From: JAEMQF01 sp031396305
GTDB taxonomy: Bacteria > Pseudomonadota > Gammaproteobacteria > Burkholderiales > Burkholderiaceae_C
Length of the DNA stretch: 6,184 nucleotides
Direction: 5' to 3'
Assembly (NCBI GenBank): GCA_031396305.1
Contig: JANNKM010000198.1
Coordinates: forward strand, 1 to 6,184
Position 1 is the stretch's first letter. The number at the start of each line of letters is the position of its first letter. The notes under the pieces are model-generated. The model saw only the letters and a list, made by a program, of their open reading frames with translations. It searched no databases and was not told where the DNA came from. Shown here piece after piece: positions 1-5,635 of the stretch. A program made the translations under genes and the position numbers.

Positions 1-1
1 C

Positions 2-136
2 CGCGGCTTCCTCCCACCGAAGGAGGCCGTGTCCTTGGGCCGGCGGGTCGGGGTGGCGCTCGGCCCCGACCGCCGCTCCCTGCTGGTGGCCGACGATGTG
101 GGCGACGTGATCTGGCGTGTGGCGGGTGCGGGCTGA
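2..136 (+). CDS. C-terminal end of a PQQ/sorbosone-dehydrogenase-like beta-propeller protein (5' truncated by window edge)
   Basis: The frame is open from the left edge and stops at TGA 134-136, giving the last 44 residues of a protein. The readable part runs RGFLPPKEAVSLGRRVGVAL and then has a LLVADDVGDVIWRV segment close to the end. That ending, a final propeller strand of the form 'LLVADD.G..IWRV', is characteristic of the L-sorbosone dehydrogenase / PQQ-dependent glucose dehydrogenase-like family (GDSL-type six-bladed propellers, often periplasmic oxidoreductases). The catalytic His and Arg residues and the signal peptide would lie outside the window, so the substrate cannot be stated. 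The gene converges on the AhpD-like gene with 22 nt between the stop codons and shares no operon with anything else here. The family call is inferred from this short tail only. Confidence 0.6.
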   Translation, partial: RGFLPPKEAVSLGRRVGVALGPDRRSLLVADDVGDVIWRVAGAG

Positions 137-158
137 GCACGGAGGCTGCCCACGCTCA

Positions 159-749
159 TCAAGCCCCGTGTTTGCCCGTCTGCCAGCCGACCGCGCCGAT
201 CGCCCGGCTGGCCACTTCGACGGCGCGCGGCTCGAGCGTCGTGGCACACGTGTCGTTCCAGCGGTTGAGGTAGCCGAACAATGCGATCGTTGCGACGATC
301 TCGACGATCTGGCCCGCGTCGAAGTGCTTCTTCAGTTCATCGAAGTCCGCGCCCGTCGTCGCGTTGGGCACCAGCGCGGCGTGGTAGCCCAGGCGCAGCG
401 CGGCGCGCTCGGCCGGTGAGAACAGCGCGCTCGTTTCGAAGCTCCACACCGCCCGGATCTTCTCGTCGGACGCCTTGTAGATGCTGGCCAGGTTGCTCAT
501 GTGCGCCTGGCAGTAGCGACAGCCGCTGGCCTGGCTGGTCACCAGGCTGACGAGCATCTTCAGTTCCTCGGCGACCGTGCCTTCGTACAGCACGGCCCGG
601 TTCAGGTCCATGAACGCCTGCGCAATCGCCGGCCGGCGCTGCATCGTCAGGATGCTGTTCGGCACGAAGCCGCGCGTGTTCTGGTAGTGCTGAAAGCGCT
701 CGTGAAACTGCGGGTTCGCTTCCCAGGGCAGAGGATCGACGTGCGGCAT
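159..749 (-). CDS. Carboxymuconolactone decarboxylase / AhpD-like family protein
   Basis: The 196-residue protein has the helical core of the CMD/AhpD family. An ELKMLVSLVTSQASG helix leads into C77-R-Y-C80-Q-A-H83, the CxxC..H redox motif of alkylhydroperoxidase-like members. Hydrophobic helices such as GQIVEIVATIALFGYLNRW (about residues 146-164) match the second half of the fold. In AhpD the CxxC pair reduces peroxides. By alignment with the usual '(R)E.V.L..S...GC' pattern, the conserved Glu 12 residues before the first Cys is Met65 here, so the classical AhpD proton relay is incomplete and the substrate is unknown. The protein is longer than the roughly 125-residue PcaC and has a CxxC, so it is not expected to be a true 4-carboxymuconolactone decarboxylase. 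ATG 749 lies 8 nt after the lipoprotein stop with no clear Shine-Dalgarno, which suggests translational coupling as the last gene of the kinase-lipoprotein unit. It most likely acts as a cytoplasmic peroxidase or disulfide-active protein. Confidence 0.85.
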   Translation of the reverse strand: MPHVDPLPWEANPQFHERFQHYQNTRGFVPNSILTMQRRPAIAQAFMDLNRAVLYEGTVAEELKMLVSLVTSQASGCRYCQAHMSNLASIYKASDEKIRAVWSFETSALFSPAERAALRLGYHAALVPNATTGADFDELKKHFDAGQIVEIVATIALFGYLNRWNDTCATTLEPRAVEVASRAIGAVGWQTGKHGA

Positions 750-757
750 GGCATTGA

Positions 758-1471
758 CTACTGCGCGGCCAGCGCAAGCAAGGTTCCCTGCGCCCCCTGA
801 ACCACCTGGAACCGCGTGCTCGTGTCGTCGCGCTGCGCGACGCTGCCGTTCACATACAGCGTGCGCCGCAGCGTGTACACGCCTTGTGACCAGCCGTCGC
901 GGATCGGGATCGTGAACGAGGTCTGGAATTCGCCGGCCTCCTTGCCGCCGTTGGCGGTCTTGCGCACCGGGTTGCCCCAGGCCTCGTTCTGGGAATCAAA
1001 AATGCCGACCTCTTCTTCGACGACCACGTTGCGCTCGGCACGGCCGGGCACGGCGACGATGGTCGAGACGAGCTTGACTTCCTGGCCGCGCTGCACCGCG
1101 GCGCCGGGGTTGACCTGGGAGCGATATGTCGTCACGGTCGCGCGTTCGGGCAGTTGCGAGTTCTTGCGCAGGTACTCTTCTTCGACTTGTTTCGCCGTGC
1201 GCACCTGCTCGGCACGGTAGCTGTTGGCCAGGTAGCACGCCGTGACGGCCACCGCTGCGCACGCCGCGCCGGTGCGCACGCGGTTGTTGCCCCGGGCGAT
1301 CGCGGCGCACGCGGCGGCGGCGCCCAGGCCGACGATCATCGGGTTGCACACGCTCGCCACGGCGGCGCCGCTCTTGTCTGCCGAGTCCGCCGAACCGGAT
1401 GGTTTGGTCCCGGCGCAGCCGTGCAGGGCGAGGATTGCGGCAATCGCCAGAATCGTGGTTCGAGCGGTCAT
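758..1471 (-). CDS. Predicted lipoprotein, unknown function, Gly/Ala-rich helix plus beta-rich C-terminal domain
   Basis: I do not recognise a named family. The start was set at ATG 1471 because residues 1-19 then form a lipoprotein signal: an Arg at position 4, a hydrophobic run ILAIAAILAL, and a lipobox L16-H17-G18-C19. Ala follows Cys19, so outer-membrane sorting would be expected if this is a Gram-negative bacterium. The mature 219-residue part starts with a Ser/Gly/Lys linker. An Ala/Gly-rich, glycine-zipper-like stretch (about 44-84) with extra Cys at 42, 55, 71 and 79 comes next, followed by a charged helix (QVEEEYLRKN) and then a beta-rich region (about 110-226) with alternating strands such as EVKLVSTIVAV and EFQTSFTIPI that looks like an Ig-like or sandwich fold. 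It lies 35 nt downstream of the kinase stop and 8 nt upstream of the AhpD-like start, so it probably shares their transcript. A role as an envelope partner of the kinase's periplasmic tail is an inference from position only. Confidence 0.8.
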   Translation of the reverse strand: MTARTTILAIAAILALHGCAGTKPSGSADSADKSGAAVASVCNPMIVGLGAAAACAAIARGNNRVRTGAACAAVAVTACYLANSYRAEQVRTAKQVEEEYLRKNSQLPERATVTTYRSQVNPGAAVQRGQEVKLVSTIVAVPGRAERNVVVEEEVGIFDSQNEAWGNPVRKTANGGKEAGEFQTSFTIPIRDGWSQGVYTLRRTLYVNGSVAQRDDTSTRFQVVQGAQGTLLALAAQ

Positions 1472-1506
1472 GATGTTGATTGGCTGCGCGCAGCGAAGTG
1501 GGGCGG

Positions 1507-3429
1507 CTATTGAATCACGACCGAGCTCCGCGCCCGGTCCTTGGCCTGGCGCGAACTGCGACCTAATTCCGCGGCGCCGGGGCAATCGGGGTAGACGGCC
1601 TGCGCTTCTTCGGCGCGCTGCATCGCGTCGTCGTAGCTTCGGTTCGCGAGCGCCTTCTGCCCGGCGCGCACCAGCACCTCGCACTCGAAGCGCTTGGTGT
1701 CGATGGCGGGCTGCACCGGTGGTGCCGGCTGTGCCGCGGCCGTGGCCGTGGCCGTGGGTGCGGGCCGCGCCGCCGATTCGGCGATCGGGGGCTGGACCGG
1801 CGCGGTGCGTGGCGGCGCTGTCGCTGTCGGTGCCCGCGGTGCGGCTGCGCGAGCATTCACCGTGGCGCCTGGAACGGCCTTGGCGGGGGCCGCCACCGGC
1901 GGCGCCGCGGTCAACGCCGCCGCAGGCACGAATGGGGTGACCGGCGCCGCGACTGCCGACGCCGCTTCACCCGCCGGTGCAACCGTGGCTGCAGACGTGA
2001 CGGCGGGAGCCGGCAGGTTCGGCGCCGCGAGCTGTGGCGCAGCTTGCGCTGCGTCGGGCTGCACGACCTGGGGCGATTGCTGAGGCGGCTGCTGCGGTGT
2101 CGACTGCGGTGCTGGCTGGGCCGATTGCGCCGGCGCAGGCTGCGGCGCATTGCCGCGCTCCCGCCACCAGCCGAAGGCGGCAGCGGCGACTGCGAGCACC
2201 ACGAAGCCGGCCAGCATCAGCGGCCAGCGGCTCGAAACGCCGCTGGTGCCGGCTTCGCCGCGAGCTTCGCGCGGGCGGGTCGCCTGGCCCGAAGGCCGGG
2301 GACCTGCCGGCACAGCGTTGACTGCGGCCTGCGCCGCGCTGCCGCTGCGGATTGCCGGTGCTGCGGGCCTGGCAACTTCAGCGGGCGCGCTGCTGCGCTG
2401 CGCGGCAGCGTGTTGAACGGTGCCGGCACGGCCCGGATCGAAGCGCTCGCGCAACTGCGCCATGGATTGCGGCCGTGCCTCGGGTCGCAGCGCCAGGCCG
2501 GCGTCGATGGCTTCAAGAAACACCTGCGAATAGCGTCCGGCGCCGGCCTGCACTGCGCTGACCATCTCGTCGCTCAGTACGCGGCTCACCGATGGCACCG
2601 GGGGGCGCCCCGTGACGGCGCGGTAAAGCACCGCGCACACGGCATAGACGTCGGTCCACGGACCTTGTTTCATCGCCGTGGAATCGGCGTACTGCTCCAC
2701 CGGCGCATAGCCCGGCTTGAGGATCACGGTGAGACTCTGCGTCACGTCGCCGATGATGCGCCGCGCCGCGCCGAAGTCGAGCAGCAAGGGCCGCAGGTGC
2801 GGGCCGGGTCCCACTTGCGTCTTGAGTGGCGCCAGCAGCAGGATGTTGTCGGGCGCGACGTCACGGTGCCAGCAGTGATCGCCGTGGATCAGCTCGAGGG
2901 CGTCGATCAGCGGCAGCAGCAGGGCGCGCAGCCAGGCCTCAGGGGGCGGCTCGGCGAGCTCGGCGAGTTTCTGCTTCAGCGTCGGGCCCTCGTAGAACGG
3001 CATCACCATGTAGGCCGTACCGTTCTCCTCCCAGAATTGATAGACATTCACGAGTGACTGGAGGTCGAATGAGGCGAGCAGCTTGGCCTCGTTGACGAAA
3101 CTGCGCAGTCCGAGCGCAAAGGTCTCGCGGTGCTGTTCGGAACGCACCGAGACGCTGCGATCGCTGCCGCGCTGCGCCAGGCTCGTCGGCATGTATTCCT
3201 TGAGCGCGACCTTGCGGCCCAGGCGGGTGTCGCGCGCGAGGTAGACGATGCCGAAACCCCCTTCGCCCACCACCCCCTCGATGACGAACTCCTGCAACGC
3301 CTGGCCGATGGACAGCGCAGCGCCGATGCCGAAGCCGGTGCGCGCCTCGGCCACGGTGCGTTGCTCGGCCACCGTGCGCTGGTCGCCTGCCGGCGCGGCC
3401 CCGGGGTCCGGCGCGAGGGGTTGGGTCAC
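1507..3429 (-). CDS. Membrane-anchored bacterial Ser/Thr protein kinase (Hanks type)
   Basis: The 640-residue protein has a complete kinase domain at about residues 47-330. It shows G55-EGGFG-60 glycine loop, ATP-binding K77 in VALKEY, alpha-C E114 in FVNEAKLL, HRDVAPDN catalytic loop (D190, N195), D218-FG metal-binding motif and PGYAPVEQY in place of APE (E245). The Lys usual two residues after the catalytic Asp is Ala192. This HRD[VI]APDN form is common in one bacterial kinase group, so the enzyme is probably active. A Pro/Ala-rich linker (about 333-400), one membrane segment (about 402-422, WPLMLAGFVV...FGWW) and a very Pro/Ala/Gln-rich stretch (about 427-575) follow. The last 60 residues form a TPR-like helical cap with C583 and C616. 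The kinase would face the cytoplasm and the tail the periplasm. The start is GTG 3429; an in-frame TAG lies 10 codons upstream, and no later Met precedes the domain. No strong Shine-Dalgarno is seen. Residues 17-28 are a tandem QRTVAE repeat. Substrates are unknown. Confidence 0.92.
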   Translation of the reverse strand: MTQPLAPDPGAAPAGDQRTVAEQRTVAEARTGFGIGAALSIGQALQEFVIEGVVGEGGFGIVYLARDTRLGRKVALKEYMPTSLAQRGSDRSVSVRSEQHRETFALGLRSFVNEAKLLASFDLQSLVNVYQFWEENGTAYMVMPFYEGPTLKQKLAELAEPPPEAWLRALLLPLIDALELIHGDHCWHRDVAPDNILLLAPLKTQVGPGPHLRPLLLDFGAARRIIGDVTQSLTVILKPGYAPVEQYADSTAMKQGPWTDVYAVCAVLYRAVTGRPPVPSVSRVLSDEMVSAVQAGAGRYSQVFLEAIDAGLALRPEARPQSMAQLRERFDPGRAGTVQHAAAQRSSAPAEVARPAAPAIRSGSAAQAAVNAVPAGPRPSGQATRPREARGEAGTSGVSSRWPLMLAGFVVLAVAAAAFGWWRERGNAPQPAPAQSAQPAPQSTPQQPPQQSPQVVQPDAAQAAPQLAAPNLPAPAVTSAATVAPAGEAASAVAAPVTPFVPAAALTAAPPVAAPAKAVPGATVNARAAAPRAPTATAPPRTAPVQPPIAESAARPAPTATATAAAQPAPPVQPAIDTKRFECEVLVRAGQKALANRSYDDAMQRAEEAQAVYPDCPGAAELGRSSRQAKDRARSSVVIQ

Positions 3430-3549
3430 GGCGCCTGCACCGGTGGCAGGGCTGCGCTATGAGCTGCGTGCAAGGGCTCGGTCATGAAGCGGATTCTGCC
3501 CGCATCCGATTGCCTCTCAGTCTCACCAGAAACAAAACCCCGTGGCAAC

Positions 3550-3620
3550 CGTCATCCCGGCGCACGCCGGGATCCATCGTGGTCAGCAAAGCGTGGATCC
3601 CGATTTTCGTCGGGATGACG
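3550..3620. repeat. Paired-hairpin intergenic repeat (GTCATCCC/GGGATGAC type)
   Basis: The outer arms CGTCATCCCG (3550-3559) and CGGGATGACG (3611-3620) are a perfect 10-bp inverted repeat, and inner GGATCCA (3570-3576) / TGGATCC (3594-3600) are also inverted. Each half folds by itself. On the left, TCCCGGCG-CA-CGCCGGGA (3555-3572) makes an 8-bp stem. On the right, ATCCCGA-6 nt-TCGGGAT (3597-3616) makes a 7-bp stem. This is the design of a widespread dispersed intergenic repeat of proteobacteria (REP/MITE-like, often mistranslated as VIPAHAGI peptides). It lies downstream of pmdC and upstream of the kinase, so it could also stop or stabilise the pmd transcript. That role is inferred. Other copies cannot be seen inside this window. 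Confidence 0.85.
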
Positions 3621-3680
3621 AACTACCACAGTGCCGCGAACACCTGCTTGCGTTTCTGCGGGAGCGCTTGGCGGGAGGCG

Positions 3681-3696
3681 GACGACGTATGTCGTC
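3681..3696. terminator. Small hairpin just after pmdC, possible weak terminator or protein-binding palindrome
   Basis: GACGAC-GTAT-GTCGTC is a perfect 6-bp inverted repeat with a 4-nt loop, 15 nt beyond the pmdC stop on the minus strand. There is no T-tract after it, so it does not meet the usual intrinsic terminator form. It may be chance, an attenuating hairpin, or an operator-like palindrome. Confidence 0.3.
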
Positions 3697-3711
3697 GGCC
3701 TGGGGGCGCTC

Positions 3712-4671
3712 TCAGCCGGCAGCGTTCAATTGCAGCTCAAGCTGGTGCAGGGTTCGATAGCAGGGCAGAACGCTGGCGACGCTTGAATTCGGCTCACGCC
3801 GCTCGCGAATCGCGGCGAAGAACTCGCGGTCCTGCAGTTCAATGCCGTTCATCGACACATCAACGTTGGAGACGTCGATTTTTTCGTCCTTGGCGGTGAA
3901 CAGGTCGTCGTAGCGCGCGACGTAGGTGCCGGTGTCGCCGATGTAGCGAAAGAAGGTTCCCAGCGGCCCGTCGTTGTTGAAGCTCAAGGAAAGCGTGCAG
4001 ATCGCGCCGCTGCTGCTCTTGAGCTGGATGCTCATGTCCATCGCGATCCCAAGAGTGGGGTGGATCGGCCCCTGCACGGCGTGGGCCTGGACGATTTTGC
4101 CGCCGCACTGGTAGGCGAACAGATCCACGCTGTGCGCCGCGTGGTGCCACAGCAGGTGATCCGTCCACGAGCGCGCCTGGCCCAGCGCGTTCATATTGGT
4201 GCGGCGGAAGAAGTAGGTCTGCACGTCCATTTGCTGGATGTTGAATTCGCGCGCGGCGATTCGTCTGTGCACCCATTGGTGGCTGGGGTTGAAGCGCCGC
4301 GTGTGACCACACATGGCCACCAACCCGGTTTTCTTCTGCAATGCCACCACCGCTTCGGCGTCGGCCAGGCTGTCGGCCAGCGGAATTTCGACTTGAACAT
4401 GCTTGCCCGCATTCAGACACGCGAGCGCCTGCCCGGCGTGCATTTGCGTGGGCGTGCACAGGATGACGGCGTCGACTTCTTTCAGCGCCAGGCTGTCGGC
4501 GAGGTTCGTCGTGACATGCGTGATACCGAACTTCGCTGCCGTGTCGCGCGTCTTGTCGAGTTCACGGCTGACGAGCGAAATCACCTCCACGCCGTCGATC
4601 AGCCGACACGCGTCGAGGTGCTTGATGCCGAACGCGCCGGCGCCGGCCAATGCAACCTTGATTGCTTTCAT
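3712..4671 (-). CDS. pmdC: 4-carboxy-2-hydroxymuconate-6-semialdehyde (CHMS) dehydrogenase, LigC/PmdC
   Basis: This enzyme oxidises the ring-cleavage product CHMS (as its cyclic hemiacetal) with NAD(P)+ to 2-pyrone-4,6-dicarboxylate in the protocatechuate 4,5-cleavage pathway. The 319-residue protein is a Gfo/Idh/MocA oxidoreductase. It has an N-terminal Rossmann fold with G10-AGAFG-15 and KHLD, CTPTQMHAGQA at 72-82 and VEIPLADS at 94-101, where Ile stands in the place of the usual EKP lysine as in LigC-type enzymes. The catalytic/substrate helix has WHHAAHSVDLF (H176, H177, H180, D183). A beta-sheet domain follows to the C-terminus. The length fits the LigC family (about 315-320). ATG 4671 overlaps the pmdB stop as ATGA, so the two are translationally coupled. 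It is the last gene of the pmd cluster here. The call rests on motifs plus the neighbouring dioxygenase genes. Confidence 0.93.
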   Translation of the reverse strand: MKAIKVALAGAGAFGIKHLDACRLIDGVEVISLVSRELDKTRDTAAKFGITHVTTNLADSLALKEVDAVILCTPTQMHAGQALACLNAGKHVQVEIPLADSLADAEAVVALQKKTGLVAMCGHTRRFNPSHQWVHRRIAAREFNIQQMDVQTYFFRRTNMNALGQARSWTDHLLWHHAAHSVDLFAYQCGGKIVQAHAVQGPIHPTLGIAMDMSIQLKSSSGAICTLSLSFNNDGPLGTFFRYIGDTGTYVARYDDLFTAKDEKIDVSNVDVSMNGIELQDREFFAAIRERREPNSSVASVLPCYRTLHQLELQLNAAG

Positions 4672-5522
4672 GCGTTCTCCAGGATCAGGTGGCCCACCGC
4701 GGTGTTCGACGCGGGCACGTGGTAGAAACGGTGCAACACCTTCGGCTTCGCGCCGCCCGCCACGTCTGCCATCGCACCGCGGGCGATGAACCACATCACG
4801 AGCTCGATGCCCTCGGAGCCCGCTTCGCGCACGTACTCGATGTGCGGCACCTCGGCCAGGCGCGCCGGCTCGGCGATCAGGCGGTCGAGAAAGGCGTTGT
4901 CCCACTCCTTGTTGATGAGCCCGGCGCGCGGCCCCTGCAACTGGTGGCTCATGCCGCCGGTGCCCCAGATCTGCACGTTCAGCGGCGCGTCGTACGACTC
5001 GATCGCCTTGCGGATCGCCTGCCCCAGCATGAAACAGCGCCTCCCCGAAGGCACGGGGTACTGCACCACGTTCACGGCGAACGGGATCACGGGGCAAGGC
5101 CATTGCCGCGGCTGGCCGCACATCAACGACAGCGGCACCGTCAGGCCATGGTCCACAGCCATCTTGTTGACGATGGTCAGGTCGAAATCGTCCTGAATCA
5201 CCGACTGCGCAATGTGCGCAGCGAGTTCCGGGTGGCCGATCACCTTGGGCACCGGGCGCGGGCCCCAGCCTTCGTCGGCGACGGCGAACTCCGGCGCGCA
5301 GCCGATCGCAAAGGTGGGGATCATCTCCAGGTTGAACGCCGTGGCGTGGTCGTTGAACACGAGAAAAATGACGTCGGGCTTGTTCTGCACCAGCCACTGC
5401 TTGGAGAAGTCATAACCCTTGAACACCGGCTGCCAATAAGGTTCACCCGTCTTGCCCAGGTCCAGCGCCGCGCCGATGGCCGGGACGTGCGAGGTGTAGA
5501 CGGAGGCGGTGATGCGCGCCAT
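4668..5522 (-). CDS. pmdB: Protocatechuate 4,5-dioxygenase beta (catalytic) subunit, LigB/PmdB
   Basis: This is the Fe(II) extradiol subunit that cleaves protocatechuate between C4 and C5 to CHMS, working in an alpha2beta2 complex with PmdA. In the 284-residue protein the residues known from the Sphingobium LigAB structure are present with a constant shift of two after the first: metal ligands H12 (YTSHVPA), H59 (FNDHATAF) and E240 (EGIELVMW), catalytic-base H193 (GGMSHQL) and H125 (VDHGLTVP). The ending LHRFYHVPASNTAVGHLI is typical of the family. The start was set at ATG 5522 because MARITASVYTSHVPA is the conserved N-terminus and an AAGGAAG ribosome site sits 7 nt upstream; the frame is open to 5576 but without support. 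It ends inside the pmdC start (ATGA). Gallate or related catechol dioxygenases of the same family are possible, but the adjacent pmdC and pmdA remnant favour protocatechuate. Confidence 0.95.
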   Translation of the reverse strand: MARITASVYTSHVPAIGAALDLGKTGEPYWQPVFKGYDFSKQWLVQNKPDVIFLVFNDHATAFNLEMIPTFAIGCAPEFAVADEGWGPRPVPKVIGHPELAAHIAQSVIQDDFDLTIVNKMAVDHGLTVPLSLMCGQPRQWPCPVIPFAVNVVQYPVPSGRRCFMLGQAIRKAIESYDAPLNVQIWGTGGMSHQLQGPRAGLINKEWDNAFLDRLIAEPARLAEVPHIEYVREAGSEGIELVMWFIARGAMADVAGGAKPKVLHRFYHVPASNTAVGHLILENA

Positions 5523-5523
5523 G

Positions 5524-5634
5524 TCAGTGCTTCCTTGTATTGCGCGCCACGAGCCGCACGCAAAGCAGACATTCAAGAGTCACCAAGGGGCCGCAAAGCG
5601 CCCAACGCTGTTCAACAAATTCGATCTGTTTCAT
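5524..5634 (-). CDS. Small ORF (36 aa) between pmdA and pmdB, possible membrane microprotein or chance ORF
   Basis: I do not recognise it. The ORF starts at ATG 5634 one nt after the pmdA stop (TGAGATG) and its TGA ends one nt before the pmdB ATG, so it fills the 113-nt gap nearly exactly. The peptide starts MKQIEFVEQR, has a mostly hydrophobic middle WALCGPLVTLECLLCVRLVA with three Cys, and ends in basic RNTRKH, which would suit a single short membrane helix. There is no clear Shine-Dalgarno of its own, so translation would depend on coupling to pmdA. GC in the gap is about 54% by hand count against about 65% in the pmdA part, which could mean either foreign or simply non-coding DNA. It could act as a coupling leader that carries ribosomes to pmdB, or be meaningless spacer. 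Confidence 0.3.
   Translation of the reverse strand: MKQIEFVEQRWALCGPLVTLECLLCVRLVARNTRKH
5530..5536 (-). promoter_or_regulatory. Strong Shine-Dalgarno for pmdB
   Basis: Read on the minus strand this is AAGGAAG followed by CACTGAC and ATG, a near-ideal site with 7-nt spacing. It fixes the pmdB start at 5522 rather than at the in-frame ATG at 5576. It is the only strong ribosome site seen in this window and lies inside the small ORF at 5524-5634. Confidence 0.85.
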
Positions 5635-5635
5635 C

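Larger units (their letters stand above)
3430..3711. other. Intergenic region between pmdC stop and kinase start
   Basis: This 282-nt stretch has no convincing gene. It holds the paired-hairpin repeat at 3550-3620 and a small palindrome at 3681-3696. The kinase promoter should lie in 3430-3550 read on the minus strand, but I see no clear -35/-10 pair there and do not call one. Plus-strand open frames across it translate the repeat and are not credible genes. Confidence 0.7.

Noticed and set aside
1472..1684. 71-codon N-terminal extension of the lipoprotein ORF
   Set aside because: It overlaps the kinase C-terminus, is Arg-rich, and would bury the lipoprotein signal that begins at ATG 1471.
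1700..2160. GC-rich short repeats over the kinase linker, considered as a CRISPR or tandem repeat array
   Set aside because: They are irregular Ala/Pro/Gln codon runs of a disordered linker with no constant unit or spacer length.
2044..3057. 337-codon plus-strand ORF opposite the kinase
   Set aside because: It is antisense to a complete kinase domain with all motifs and encodes Arg/Ala/His-rich sequence typical of high-GC shadow frames.
3542..3760. Plus-strand ORF with VIPAHAGIH and DPDFRRDDE peptides
   Set aside because: This is the well-known mistranslation of the GTCATCCC-type repeat; the rest runs antisense into pmdC.
3712..5397. 561-codon minus-strand frame extending pmdC upstream to 5397
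   Set aside because: The part upstream of 4671 overlaps pmdB in another frame and looks like shadow sequence; MKAIKVALAGAGAFG at 4671 is the natural LigC start with an ATGA junction.
5523..5576. 18-codon upstream extension of pmdB
   Set aside because: The strong Shine-Dalgarno and the family N-terminus MARITASVYTSH both place the start at 5522.
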